A DNA stretch of 64,000 nucleotides from Limnoperna fortunei (taxonomy: Eukaryota; Mollusca; Bivalvia; Mytilida; Modiolidae): NCBI GenBank assembly GCA_944474755.1, contig OX104122.1:27369956-27433955 (forward strand). The letters are read 5' to 3'. This document shows positions 1 to 13,228 of the stretch, piece by piece; position 1 is the stretch's first letter; each line of letters opens with the position of its first letter. The notes beneath the pieces were generated by a model, which was not told where the DNA came from, did not search any database, and saw only the letters and a list, made by a program, of their open reading frames with translations. The position numbers were made by a program, and so were the translations under genes.

Positions 1-535
1 TATCTTGTCAGCACAAATCCTCTGAAACTACTCAGTACTATACAAAATTTTATGAAACTTGGTATGTAACTAGTACACCATATATGTAGTGCATATTATC
101 AGGAATTGTTGATTCCTAAATTTATATGGTAGTTATGGCTCTTTGAACTTAGGAATTTTCAGTAATCCTCAATAATCATGGTTTTCGCATTAACTCCCCT
201 AAAACTACTCAACCAAAGTTTATGTAGTTTCGATATAACCAAGGAATTCTGATTGGTAGAGATTATGTCACACGCAATCTGATTGGCTAAAACTATATTG
301 AATTTCGAATTTCGAATCTCGAATTTCGAATCTCGAATTTCGAATCTCAAATCTCGAATTTCGAATCTCGAATTTCGACTTTCGAATTTCGAATATATAA
401 GAACTATTCTGATTGGTAGACGATTATGTCACACGCAATCTGATTGGTTATAACTATATTGAATTTCGAATTTCGAATTTCGAATCTCGAAACTCGAATT
501 TCGAATTTCGATTCTCGAATTTCGAATGAGCCTTC
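1..535. repeat. Repeat insertion with TTTCGAA heptamer satellite
   Basis: If the 935-bp pitch continued, another TSP1 exon would lie near position 189, but none is present. Positions 1-240 resemble the core units of bivalve AGCTCACC-type elements ('CCTCTGAAACTACTC', 'ATGAAACTTGG'). Positions 296-393 and 464-527 are heptamer satellite of TTTCGAA/TCTCGAA units. Each block follows a copy of the same leader (GATTATGTCACACGCAATC at about 264 and 423). Class A intron sequence resumes at about 540, so this is an insertion into, or the edge of, the array. Confidence 0.6.
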
Positions 536-1123
536 TGGGCTTTCGTAGGAATCCAATTCTTAAGGTTTACCTAGATTGGCTTGCTAAAACACGTGTAACT
601 ACGATTCAATGATTAAGTTTAAGCATGACGACTATTAACATGTGCATTATCATGTTATGAAAACATTTATTGTTAGAGAACATATTTTTATCAGGCGCAA
701 GAACGTTTATGCAATTTGCCTGTTTTTTGGAAGAAAACTTAACAATTTAAATGAATCTACAATTAAAGTGATTGTGTACTAGTGTACCATGTGAGATTTA
801 TGAGGTAGCTTTTGCTTGTTAAATTGCACTGTGTCTGTAATGCATTATTAATAAGGAACCTAATACGTCGGGTTTATCTAGATTCAAGTGCAAAGGATAT
901 GTGAAAATGCCATTCAATGATAAAGTTGTCAAAGTTTACGCAAACTTTATGGGATTTATCACAAAATGTGGAAAAATTAATAATGACAAACATAAGATTC
1001 AATAAAAAATGTCATATTTTTTAGGAAAATTCCTACATAAAATTATTCAAGTATTTAATACATATAAAATGACAACAACAAAATGTCCAAAGATCGAACA
1101 TCAAACATTTAATAAGTTCCTAC

Positions 1124-1294
1124 TTAGGCAATAGTCAGTGTTGCAAGTATCGTAATCTGAGTAGTTGCCACTGCAGTTCTTGCCATTAAACTGAGGTTCA
1201 GGATTAGAACACGTCCTATTTCTGGATTTTTCACCACCTCCACACGACGTGCTGCATTCACTCCATGTTGACCATTCTGTCCAATTTCCGTCAA
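1124..1294 (-). CDS. TSP1 exon 1 (leftmost; most C-terminal seen)
   Basis: This 171-bp exon encodes one 57-residue thrombospondin type 1 module. It starts after an AG acceptor with 'TT GAC GGA' and ends 'TGC CTA A' before GTAGGAAC, so both splice sites are phase 1. The module shows the W-x-x-W-x-x-W ladder (NWTEWSTW, candidate C-mannosylation sites), CSTSCGGG (the O-fucosylation consensus), six cysteines and N-glycosylation sequons at NWT, NRT, NCS and NYS. The reading frame shifted by one base is also open over most of the exon but has no TSP1 features. The following exon lies outside the window. Confidence 0.9.
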   Translation of the reverse strand: MTEIGQNGQHGVNAARRVEVVKNPEIGRVLILNLSLMARTAVATTQITILATLTIA

Positions 1295-2058
1295 CTGAGA
1301 ACATATATTGTAAGAGTATATATTTTTGTCAGCCGCAACCATGTTTATGAAATTTGCCTGTTTTATTAGGAAGCAAACTCAAAATTTTAAAATGTCTCTC
1401 CAATTGAAGCAATTGTTTACAAGGTATGTTGTATCAGTTAATTTTTTGATGAATTCCACTGTTCCTGTAATGCATTATTAATTAGGAACCAAATACGTCG
1501 GGTTTATCTGGATTCTTACGCTAAGGACATTTGAAAATACCATTGAATAAAATATTTGTCAAAGTTTAAGCATGCCGAGTATTTACATGTATGTTATAAT
1601 ATGGAAGCTGTCTAAAATAAGATTTAAATATTCAAAGCTTACGAAAATCGAATATAAGACACAAAACAATAGTTCTTGTTAATTTCAAGAATGTAAATTA
1701 AAAAAAACTATCTACGGTATATCATTAATTAGTATACTGCATTCATTGTTTCTATCTGATGATTTACGGTTTTCTTACGTTCATAATAGTGCTTTTCAAT
1801 TTATATAGTTAATAGTAATAAAAATGACGAAAATAATGCAGGAATTCCTTTATGCTAACATCAAGAACTCGAAGTAAATTTGTGAGATTTATAACAACGT
1901 GATTATCAATTCCATATGACAAACATTAGAATCAATTGAACAAATTACAAATCTCTTAAGAAAAAGACGTACATAAAATTATTCAAATGTTTAGTACATA
2001 ATAAATGACAACAACAAAATTGCCAATATCGAACATCAAACATTTAATAAGTTCCTAC

Positions 2059-2229
2059 TTAGGCAATAGTCAGTGTTGCAAGTATCGTAATCTGAGTAGT
2101 TGCCACTGCAGTTCTTGCCATTAAACTGAGGTTCAGGATTAGAACACGTCCTATTTCTGGATTTTTCACCACCTCCACACGACGTGCTGCATTCACTCCA
2201 TGTTGACCATTCTGTCCAATTTCCGTCAA
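2059..2229 (-). CDS. TSP1 exon 2
   Basis: The protein sequence is identical to that of the 1124-1294 exon, and it sits in a 935-bp unit almost identical in the introns too. The donor is A|GTAGGAAC after TGC CTA, and the acceptor follows 'TTCTCAG'. The identity points to very recent duplication or conversion. Confidence 0.9.
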   Translation of the reverse strand: MTEIGQNGQHGVNAARRVEVVKNPEIGRVLILNLSLMARTAVATTQITILATLTIA

Positions 2230-2993
2230 CTGAGAACATATATTGTAAGAGTATATATTTTTGTCAGCCGCAACCATGTTTATGAAATTTGCCTGTTTTA
2301 TTAGGAAGCAAACTCAAAATTTTAAAATGTCTCTCCAATTGAAGCAATTGTTTACAAGGTATGTTGTATAAGTTAATTTTTTGATGAATTCCACTGTTCC
2401 TGTAATGCATTATTAATTAGGAACCAAATACGTCGGGTTTATCTGGATTCTTACGCTAAGGACATTTGAAAATACCATTGAATAAAATATTTGTCAAAGT
2501 TTAAGCATGCCGAGTATTTACATGTATGTTATAATATGGAAGCTGTCTAAAATAAGATTTAAATATTCAAAGCTTACGAAAATCGAATATACGACATAAA
2601 ACAATAGTTCTTGTTAATTTCAAGAATGTAAATTAAAAAAAACTATCTACGGTATAACATTAATTAGTATACTGCATTCATTGTTTCTATCTGATGATTT
2701 ACGGTTTTCTTACGTTCATAATAGTGCTTTTCAATTTATATAGTTAATAGTAATAAAAATGACGAAAATAACGCAGGAATTCCTTTATGCTAACATCAAG
2801 AACTCGAAGTAAATTTGTGAGATTTATAACAACGTGATTATCAATTCCATATGACAAACATTAGAATCAATTGAACAAATTACAAATCTCTTAAGAAAAA
2901 GACGTACATAAAATTATTCAAATGTTTAGTACATAATAAATGACAACAACAAAATTTCCAATATCGAACATCAAACATTTAATAAGTTCCTAC

Positions 2994-3164
2994 TTAGGCA
3001 ATAGTCAGTGTTGCAAGTATCGTAATCTGAGTAGTTGCCACTGCAGTTCTTGCCATTAAACTGAGGTTCAGGATTAGAACACGTCCTATTTCTGGATTTT
3101 TCACCACCTCCACACGACGTGCTGCATTCACTCCATGTTGACCATTCTGTCCAATTTCCGTCAA
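2994..3164 (-). CDS. TSP1 exon 3
   Basis: Third of the identical trio: the same 57 residues, the same CLS variant at the 3' edge (other copies read CPS), and the same flanking class B introns. Splice phases are 1 and 1. Confidence 0.9.
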   Translation of the reverse strand: MTEIGQNGQHGVNAARRVEVVKNPEIGRVLILNLSLMARTAVATTQITILATLTIA

Positions 3165-3928
3165 CTGAGAACATATATTGTAAGAGTATATATTTTTGTC
3201 AGCCGCAACCATGTTTATGAAATTTGCCTGTTTTATTAGGAAGCAAACTCAAAATTTTAAAATGTCTCTCCAATTGAAGCAATTGTTTACAAGGTATGTT
3301 GTATAAGTTAATTTTTTGATGAATTCCACTGTTCCTGTAATGCATTATTAATTAGGAACCAAATACGTCGGGTTTATCTGGATTCTTACGCTAAGGACAT
3401 TTGAAAATACCATTGAATAAAATATTTGTCAAAGTTTAAGCATGCCGAGTATTTACATGTATGTTATAATATGGAAGCTGTCTAAAATAAGATTTAAATA
3501 TTCAAAGCTTACGAAAATCGAATATAAGACATAAAACAATAGTTCTTGTTAATTTCAAGAATGTAAATTAAAAAAAACTATCTACGGTATAACATTAATT
3601 AGTATACTGCATTCATTGTTTCTATCTGATGATTTACGGTTTTCTTACGTTCATAATAGTGCTTTTCAATTTATATAGTTAATAGTAATAAAAATGACGA
3701 AAATAACGCAGGAATTCCTTTATGCTAACATCAAGAACTCGAAGTAAATTTGTGAGATTTATAACAACGTGATTATCAATTCCATATGACAAACATTAGA
3801 ATCAATTGAACAAATTACAAATCTCTTAAGAAAAAGACGTACATAAAATTATTCAAATGTTTAGTACATATAAAATGACAACAACAAAATTTCCAATATC
3901 GAAAATCAAACATTTAATAAGTTCCTAC

Positions 3929-4099
3929 TTGGACAATAGTCAGTGTTGCAAGTATCGTAATCTGTGTAGTTGCCACTGCAGTTCTTGCCATTAAACTGAG
4001 GTTCAGGATTAGAACACGTCCTATTTCTGGATTTTTCACCACCTCCACACGACGTGCTGCATTCACTCCATGTTGACCATTCTGTCCAATTTCCGTCAA
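3929..4099 (-). CDS. TSP1 exon 4
   Basis: Complete TSP1 module with six cysteines, the W ladder and CSTSCG. It reads NYTDYD where copies 1-3 read NYSDYD, which keeps the sequon. It ends TGT CCA A. It is the first copy from the left whose upstream (right-hand) intron is class A. Confidence 0.9.
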
Positions 4100-4864
4100 C
4101 TGAAAAGAGATATTGTTAGGGAATATATTGTTATCAGGCGCAACTAAGTTTATGAAATTTGCCTGTTTTTTATGGAAGCAAACATAAAATTTAGATATGT
4201 TCCTACAATTGAAGCCGTTGTATACGAGGTGTGATATATGGCGCAAAGTTTGTATTAAATTTCACGGTTTCTGTAATGCATTATTTATAAGAAATCCAAT
4301 ACTAAAGGTTTATCTAGATTGGCTTGCTAAAACACTTGAAACTACGATTCAATGATAAAGTTTAAGCATGACGAATATTTACATGTGCATTATCATGTTA
4401 TGAAAACAGGTATTGTAAGAGAATATATTTTTATCAGGCGCAAGAATGTTTATGAAATTTGACTGGTTTTTTTTGGAAGAAAACTAAACAAATTAAATGA
4501 ATCTACAATTAAAGTGATTGTGTACTAGTGTACCATGTGAGATATATGAGGTAGCTTTTGCTTCTTAAATTGCACTGTGTCTGTAATGCATTATATAAGG
4601 AACATAATACGTCGGGTTCATCTAGATTCATGTACGCATAAGTGAAAATGCCATTCATTGATATAGTTGTCAAAGTTTAAGCAAACTTTATGTGATTTAT
4701 CACAAAGTGTGGAAAATTAATAATGACAAACATAAGATTCAATAAAAAAATGTCATATATTTTAGGAAAATTCCTACATAAAATTATTCAAGTATTTAAT
4801 ACATATAAAATGACAACAACAAAATGTCCAAAGATCGAACATCAAACATTTAATAAGTTCATAC

Positions 4865-5035
4865 TTGGACAATAGTCAGTGTTGCAAGTATCGTAATCTG
4901 AGTAGTTGCCACTGCAGTTCTTGCCATTAAACTGAGGTTCAGGATTAGAACACGTCCTATTTCTGAATTTTTCACCACCTCCACATGACGTGCTGCATTC
5001 ACTCCATGTTGACCATTCTGTCCAATTTCCGTCAA
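4865..5035 (-). CDS. TSP1 exon 5
   Basis: Complete module. One substitution in the linker between the second and third cysteines changes the usual EKSRNR to EKFRNR. The donor context differs slightly (AGTATGAAC), still a valid GT in phase 1. Confidence 0.88.
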
Positions 5036-5788
5036 CTGAAAACAGATATTGTTAGAGTATATATTTTTATCAGGCGCAACTATGTTTATGAAATTTGCCT
5101 GTTTTATATGGCAGCAAACTTAAAATTTTAAAATGTCTCTTCAATTGAAGCAATTGTTTACAAGGAATGTTGTATGAGTCAATTTTTTGATGAATTCCAC
5201 TGTTCCTGTAATGCATTATTAATAAGGAACCAAATACGTCGCGTTGATCTGGATTCTTATGCTAAGGACATTTGAAAATACCATTGAAAAAAATATTTGT
5301 CAAAGTTTAAGCATGCCGAGTATTTACATGTATGCTATAATATGGAAGCTATCTAAAATAAGATTTAAATATTCAAAGCTTACGAAAACATAACAATAGT
5401 TCTTGTTAATTTCAAGAATGTAAATTAAAAAAAAAAACTATCTACGGTATAACATTAATTAGTAAACTGCATACATTGTTTCTATCTGATGAATGACGGT
5501 TTTCTTACGTTCATAATAGTGCTTTTAAATTTATATAGTTAATAGTAATAAAATGACGAAAATAATGCAGGAATTCCTTTATGCTAACATCAAGAACTCA
5601 AAGTAAATTTGTGAGATTTATAACAACATGATTATAAATTCCATATGACAAAAATTAGAATCAATTGAACAAATTTCAAATCTCTAAAGAAAAAGACGTA
5701 CATATAATAATTCAAATGTTTAGTACATATAAAATGACAACAACAAAATGTTCAAAGATCGAACATCAAACATTTAATAAGTTCCTAC

Positions 5789-5959
5789 TTGGGCAATAGT
5801 CAGTGTTGCAAGTATCGTAATCTGAGTAGTTGCCACTGCAGTTCTTGCCATTAAACTGAGGTTCAGGATTAGAACACGTCCTATTTCTTGATTTTTCACC
5901 ACCTCCACACGACGTGCTGCATTCACTCCATGTTGACCATTCTGTCCAATCTCCGTGAA
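5789..5959 (-). CDS. TSP1 exon 6
   Basis: Complete module. The usual V-D-G-N-W start reads V-H-G-D-W here, which removes the first sequon (NWT) but keeps the first tryptophan. The six cysteines and CSTSCG are retained. Confidence 0.88.
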
Positions 5960-6728
5960 CTGAAAACAGATATTGTTAGAGAATATATTGTTATCAGGCG
6001 CAACAAAGTTTATGAAATATGCCTGTTTTTTATGGCAGCAAACTTAAAATATAAATATGTCCCTACAATTGAAGCCATTGTATACGAGGTCTGATATATG
6101 GCGCAAAGTTTGTATTAAATTGCACGGTTTCGGTAATGCATTTTTTATAAGGAATCCAATACTTAAGGTTTACCTAGATTGGCTTGCTAAAACACGTGTA
6201 ACTACGATTCAATGATAAAGTTTAAGCATGACGAATATTAACATGTGCATTATCATGTTATGAAAACATTTATTGTTAGAGAACATATTTTTATCAGGCA
6301 CAAGAACGTTTATGAAATTTGCCTGTTTTTTGGAAGAAAACTAAACAATTTAAATGAATCTACAATTAAAGTGATTGTGTACTAGTGTACCATGTGAGAT
6401 TTATGAGGTAGCTTTTGCTTGTTAAATTGCACTGTGTCTGTAATGCATTATTAATAAGGAACCTAATACGTCGGGTTTATCTACATTCAAGTGAAAAGGA
6501 TATGTGAAAATGCCATTCAATGATATAGTTGTCAAAGTTTACGCAAACTTTATGGGATTTATCACAAAATGTGTAAAAATTAATAATGACAAACATAAGA
6601 TTCAATAAAAAAAATGTCTTATTTTTTAGGAAAATTCCTACATAAAATTATTCAAGTATTTAATACATATAAAATGACAACAACAAAATGTCCAAAGATC
6701 GAAAATCAAACATTTAATAAGTTCCTAC

Positions 6729-6899
6729 TTGGGCAATAGTCAGTGTTGCAAGTATCGTAATCTGAGTAGTTGCCACTGCAGTTCTTGCCATTAAACTGAG
6801 GTTCAGGATTAGAACACGTCCTATTTCTGGATTTTTCACCACCTCCACACGACGTGCTGCATTCACTCCATGTTGACCATTCTGTCTAATTTCCGTCAA
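6729..6899 (-). pseudogene. TSP1 exon 7 with an in-frame TAG stop
   Basis: This exon has the normal 171-bp length and splice sites, but the first tryptophan codon of the W ladder is TAG instead of TGG (plus strand 'GTCTAATTTCC' at about 6884-6894, where other copies read 'GTCCAATTTCC'). If included, the protein would end at the fourth complete codon of this module and lose all modules encoded to the left. Because the exon is symmetric (phase 1 at both ends), skipping it would restore the frame and drop one module. Alternatives are a null allele, a sequencing error or RNA-level correction. The rest of the exon is intact, so the mutation is recent. Confidence 0.85.
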
Positions 6900-7664
6900 C
6901 TGAGAACATATATTGTAAGAGTATATATTTTTGTCAGCCGCAACCATGTTTATGAAATTTGCCTGTTTTATAAGGAAGCAAACTCAAAATTTTAAAATGT
7001 CTCTCCAATTGAAGCAATTGTTTACAAGGTATGTTGTATAAGTTAATTTTTTGATGAATTCCACTGTTCCTGTAATGCATTATTAATTAGGAATCAAATA
7101 CGTCGGGTTTATCTGGATTCTTACGCTAAGGACATTTGAAAATACCATTGAATAAAATATTTGTCAAAGTTTAAGCATGCCGAGTATTTACATGTATGTT
7201 ATAATATGGAAGCTGTCTAAAATAAGATATAAATATTCAAAGCTTACGAAAATCGAATATAAGACACAAAACAATAGTTCTTGTTAATTTCAAGAATGTA
7301 AATTAAAAAAAAACTATCTACGGTATAACATTAATTAGTATATTGCATTCATTGTTTCTATCTGATGATTTACGGTTTTCTTACGTTCAATATAGTGCTT
7401 TTCAATTTATATAGTTAATAGTAATAAAAATGACGAAAATAATGCAGGAATTCCTTTATGCTAACATCAAGAACTCGAAGTAAATTTGTGAGATTTATAA
7501 CAACGTGATTATAAATTCTATATGACAAACATTAGAATCAATTGAACAAATTACAAATCTCTTATGAAACAGACGTACATAAAATTATTCAAATGTTTAG
7601 TACATATAAAATGACAACAACAAAATTTCCAATATCGAAAATCAAACATTTAATAAGTTCCTAC

Positions 7665-7835
7665 TTGGACAATAGTCAGTGTTGCAAGTATCGTAATCTG
7701 AGTATTTGCCACTGCAGTTCTTGCCATTAAACTGAGGTTCAGGATTAGAACATGTCCTATTTCTGGATTTTTCACCACCTCCACACGACGTGCTGCATTC
7801 ACTCCATGTTGACCATTCTGTCCAATTTCCGTCAA
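7665..7835 (-). CDS. TSP1 exon 8
   Basis: Complete module. Asn in the GNYS motif is Lys (GKYS), losing that N-glycosylation sequon. The other features match the array consensus, and the intron to its right is class A. Confidence 0.88.
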
Positions 7836-8605
7836 CTGAAAACAGATATTGTTAGAGAATATATTGTTAACAGGCGCAACTAAGTTTATGAAATTTGGCT
7901 GTTTTTTATGGAAGCAAACATAAAATTTAGATATGTTCCTACAATTGAAGCCGTTGTATACGAGGTGTGATATATGGCGCAAAGTTTGTATTAAATTTCA
8001 CGGTTTCTGTAATGCATTATTTATAAGGAATCCAATACTAAAGGTTGATCTAGATTGGCTTGCTAAAACACTTGAAACTACGATTCAATGATAAAGTTTA
8101 AGCATGACGAATATTTACATGTGCATTATCATGTTATGAAAACAGGTATTGTAAGAGAATATATTTTTATCAGGCGCAAGAATGTTTATGAAATTTGACT
8201 GTTTTTTTTGGAAGAAAACTAAACAATTTAAATGAATCTACAATTAAAGTGATTGTGTACTAGTGTACCATGTGCGATATATGAGGTAGCTTTTGTTTGT
8301 TAAATTGCACTGTGTCTGTAAGGCATTATTAATAAGGAACCTAATACGTCGGGTTTATCAAGATTCATGTGCAAAGGACATGTGAAAATGCCATTCAATG
8401 ATATAGTTGTCAAAGTTTACGCAAACATTATGTGATTTATCACAAAGTGTGGAAAAATTTATAATGACAAACATAAGATTCAATAAGAAAATGTCATATA
8501 TTTTAGGAAAATTCCTACATAAAATTATTCATGTATTGGATACATATAAAATGACAACAACAAAATGTCCACAGATCGGACATCAAACATTTAATAAGTT
8601 CCTAC

Positions 8606-8776
8606 TTGGACAATAGTCAGTGTTGCAAGTATCGTAATCTGTGTAGTTGCCACTGCAGTTCTTGCCATTAAACTGAGGTTCAGGATTAGAACACGTCCTA
8701 TTTCTGGATTTTTCACCACCTCCACATGACGTGCTGCATTCACTCCATGTTGACCATTCTGTCCAATTTCCGTCAA
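8606..8776 (-). CDS. TSP1 exon 9
   Basis: Complete module with NYTDYD as in exon 4. It is flanked by class A introns on both sides, the first in a run of three class A introns. Confidence 0.88.
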
Positions 8777-9539
8777 CTGAAAACAGATATTGTTAGAGAA
8801 TATACTGTTATCAGGCGCAACTAAGTTTATGAAATTTGCCTGTTTTTTATGGAAGCAAACTTAAAATTTAAATATGTCCCTACAATTGAAGCCATTGTAT
8901 ACGAGATGTTATATATGGCGCAAAGTTTGTATTAAATTTCACGGTTTCTGTAATGCATTATTTATAAGGAATCCAATACTAAAGGTTTACCTAGATTGGC
9001 TGGCTAAAACACGTGTAACTACGATTCAATGATTAAGTTTAAGCATGACGAATATTTACATGTGAATTATCATGTTATGAAAACATTTATTGTTAGAGAA
9101 TATATTTTTATCAGGCGCAGGAATGTTTATGAAATTTGCCTGTTTTTTTTGGAAGAAAACTAAACAAATGAATCTACAATTAAAGTGATTGTGTACTAGT
9201 GTAACATGTGAGATATATGGGGTAGCTTTTGTTTGTTAAATTGCACTGTGTCTGTAATTGATTATTAATAAGGAACATAATACGTCGGGTTTATCTAGAT
9301 TCATGTGCAAAGGGCATGTGAAAATGCCATTCAATGATATAGTTGTCAAAGTTTAAGCAAACTTTATGTGATTTATCACAAAGTGTGGAAAAATTAATAA
9401 TGACAAACATAAGATTCAATAAAATTGTCATATTTTTAAGGAAAATTCCTACATAAAATTATTCAAGTATTTAATACATATAAAATGACAACAACAAAAT
9501 GTCCACAGATCGAACATCAAACATTTAATAAGTTCCTAC

Positions 9540-9710
9540 TTGGACAATAGTCAGTGTTGCAAGTATCGTAATCTGAGTAGTTGCCACTGCAGTTCTTGCC
9601 ATTAAACTGAGGTTCAGGATTAGAACACGTCCTATTTCTGGATTTTTTACCACCTCCACACGACGTGCTGCATTCACTCCATGTTGACCATTCTGTCCAA
9701 TCTCCGTCAA
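9540..9710 (-). CDS. TSP1 exon 10
   Basis: Complete module. It reads GGGKKS instead of GGGEKS after the second cysteine, and VDGDW at the start. The substitution is shared with exons 11 and 13, a trace of a common ancestor or conversion tract. Confidence 0.88.
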
Positions 9711-10475
9711 CTGAAAACAGATATTGTTATAGATTATATTGTTATCAGGCGCAACTATGTTTATGAAATTTGCCTGTTTTTTATGGCAGCAAACTTAAAA
9801 TATAAATATGTCCCTACAATTGAAGCCATTGTATACGAGGTGTGATATATGGCGCAAAGTTTGTATTAAATTGCACGGTTTCTGTAATGCATTATCTATA
9901 AGGAATCCAATACTTAAGATTTACCTAGATTGGCTTGCTAAAACACGTGTAACTACGATTCAATCATTAAGTTTAAGCATGACGAATATTAACATGTGCA
10001 TTATCATGTTATGAAAACATTTATTGTTAGAGAACATATTTTTATCAGGCGCAAGAATGTTTATGAAATTTGCCTGTTTTTTTTGGAAGAAAACTAAACA
10101 AATGAATCTACAATTAAAGTGATTGTGTACTAGTGTAACATGTGAGATATATGGGGTAGCTTTTGTTTGTTAAATTGCACTGTGTCTGTAATGCATTATT
10201 AATAAGGAACATAATACGTCGGGTTTATCTAGATTCATGTGCAAAGGGCATGTGAAAATGCCATTCAATGATATAGTTGTCAAAGTTTAAGCAAACTTTA
10301 TGTGATTTATCACAAAGTGTGGAAAAATTTATAATGACAAACATAAGATTCATTAAAAAAAATGTCATGTTTTTAGGAAAATTCCTACATAAAATTATTC
10401 AAGTATTTAATACATATAAAATGACAACAACAAAATGTCCAAAGATCGAACATCAAACATTTAATAAGTTCCTAC

Positions 10476-10646
10476 TTGGACAATAGTCAGTGTTGCAAGT
10501 ATCGTAATCTGTGTAGTTGCCACTGCAGTTCTTGCCATTAAACTGAGGTTCAGGATTAGAACACGTCCTATTTCTGGATTTTTTACCACCTCCACACGAC
10601 GTGCTGCATTCACTCCATGTTGACCATTCTGTCCAATCTCCGTCAA
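10476..10646 (-). CDS. TSP1 exon 11
   Basis: Complete module with the GGGKKS and VDGDW variants of exon 10 plus the NYTDYD variant of exons 4 and 9. It is therefore a mosaic of variants found in other copies. The intron to its right is class B. Confidence 0.88.
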
Positions 10647-11412
10647 CTGAAAACAGATATTGTTAGAGTATATATTTTTATCAGGCGCAACTAAGTTTAT
10701 GAAATTTGCCTGTTTTATATGGAAGCAAACTCAAAATTTTAAAATGTCTCTTCAATTGAAGCAATTGTTTACAAGGTATGTTGTATGAGTCAATTTTTTG
10801 CTGAATTCCACTGTTCCTGTAATGCATTATTAATAAGGAACCAAATACGTCGAGTTGATCTGGATTCTTATGCTAAGGACATTTGAAAATACCATTGAAT
10901 AAAATATTTGTCAAAGTTTAAGCATGCCGAGTATTTACATGTATGTTATAATATGGAAGCTGTCTGAAATAAGATTTAAATATCCAAAGCTTACGAAAAT
11001 CGAATATAAGACACATAACAATAGTTCTTGTTAATTTCAAGAATGTAAATTAAAAAAAAAACTATCTACGGTATAACATTAATTAGTATACTGCATACAT
11101 TGTTTCTATCTGATGATTTACGATTTTCTTACGTTCATAATAGTGTTTTTCAATTTATATTGTTAATAGTAATAAAAATGACGAAAATAATGCAGGAATT
11201 CCTTTATGCTAACATCAAGAACTCAAAGTAAATTTGTGAGATTTATAACAACGTGATTATAAATTCCATATGACGAACATTAGAATCAATTGATCAAATT
11301 ACAAATCTCTTAAGAAAAAGACGTACATAACATTATTCAAATGTTTAGTACATATTAAATGACAACAACAAAATTTCCAATATCGAACATCAAGCATTTA
11401 CTAAGTTCCTAC

Positions 11413-11583
11413 TTGGACAATAGTCAGTGTTGCAAGTATAGTAATCTGAGTAGTTGCCACTGCAGTTCTTGCCATTAAACTGAGGTTCAGGATTAGAACA
11501 CGTCCTATTTCTGGACTTTTCACCACCTCCACACGACGTGCTGCATTCACTCCATGTCGACCATTCTGTCCAATTTCCGTCAA
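11413..11583 (-). CDS. TSP1 exon 12
   Basis: Complete module with EKSRNR. The usual SDYDTC segment reads SDYYTC, one residue before the fifth cysteine's Thr. All cysteines are kept. Confidence 0.88.
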
Positions 11584-12345
11584 CTGAAAACAGCTATTGT
11601 TACAGAATATATTGTTATCAGGCGCAACTAAGTTTATGAAATTTGCCTGTTTTTTATGAAAGCAAACTTAAAATTTAGATATGTCCCTACAATTGAAGCC
11701 ATTGTATACGAGGTGTGATATATGGTGCAAAGTTTGTATTAAATTGCACGGTATCTGTAGTGCATTATTTATAAGGAATCCAATACTTAAGGTTTATCTA
11801 GATTGTCTTGCTAAAAGATGTGAAACTAATATTCAATAATAAAGTTTAAGCATGACGAATATTTACATGTGCATTATCATGTTATGAAAACAGGTATTGT
11901 TAGAGAATATATTTTTATCAGGCGCAAGAATGTTTATGAAATTTGCATGTTGTTTTTGGAAGAAAACTAAACAAATGAATTTACAATTTAAGTTATTGTG
12001 TACTAGTGTACCATGTGAGATATATGAGGTAGCTTTTGTTTGTTAAATTGCACTGTGTCTATAATGCATTATTAAAAAGGAACCTAATACGTCGGGTTTA
12101 TTTAGATTTATGTGCAAAGGACATGTGAAAATGCCATTCAATGATATAGTTGTCAAAGTTTAAGCAACCTTTATGTGCTTTATCACAAAGTGTAGAATAA
12201 TTAATAAAGACAAACATAAGATTGAATAAAAAATGTCATATATTTCAGGAAAATTGCTACAAAAATTTATCAAGTATTTAATACATATAAAATGAAAACA
12301 ACAAAATTTCCAATATCGAACATCAAACATTTACTAAGTTCCTAC

Positions 12346-12516
12346 TTGGACAATAGTCAGTGTTGCAAGTATCGTAATCTGAGTAGTTGCCACTGCAGTT
12401 CTTGCCATTAAACTGAGGTTCAGGATTAGAACACGTCCTATTTCTGGATTTTTTACCACCTCCACATGACGTGCTGCATTCACTCCATGTTGACCATTCT
12501 GTCCAATGTCCGTCAA
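12346..12516 (-). CDS. TSP1 exon 13
   Basis: Complete module; starts V-D-G-H-W and carries the GGGKKS variant. The acceptor is TTTTTAG rather than TTTTCAG. The intron to its right is the shortest of the array (pitch 883 bp). Confidence 0.87.
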
Positions 12517-13228
12517 CTAAAAACAGATGTTGTTAGATTATATATTTTTATCAGGCGCAACTAAGTTTATGAAATTTGCCTTTTTTATATGGAAGCAAAC
12601 TCAAAATATTTCTTTAATTGAAGCAATTGTTTACAAGGTATGTTGTATGAGTCAATATTTTGCTTAGTTCCACTGTTCTTGTAATGTATTATTAATAAGG
12701 AACCAAATACGTCGGGTTTACCTGTATTCTAATGCTAAGGACATTTGAAAACACCATACAATAAAATATTTGTCAAAGTTTAAGCATGCCGAGTATTTAC
12801 ATGTATGTTATGATATGGAAGCTGTCTAAAATAAGATTTACGAAAGCTTACGAAAATCGAATATAAGACACATAAAAAAAAACTATTTGCGGCATAACAT
12901 TGAGTAGTATACTGCATACACTGTTTCTCTGATGAATTACGGTTTTCTTAAGTTCATAGTGTTTTTCAATTTATATAGTAAATAGTAATAAAAATGACGA
13001 AAATAATGCAGGAATTTATTTATGCTAACATCAAGAACTCAAAGTAAATTTGTGAGACTTATAACAACGTGATTATAAATTCCATATTACAAACATTAGA
13101 ATCAATTGAACAAATTACAAATCTCTTAAGAGAAAGACGTACATAAAATTATTCAAATGTTTAGTACATATAAATAGACAACAACACAATTTCCAATATC
13201 GGACATCAAACATTTAATAAGTTCCTAC

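Noticed and set aside
296..527. Heat-shock-element-like GAA/TTC pattern
   Set aside because: The spacing is one base between GAA and TTC (a 7-bp period), not the two-base spacing of heat-shock elements; it is a simple satellite.
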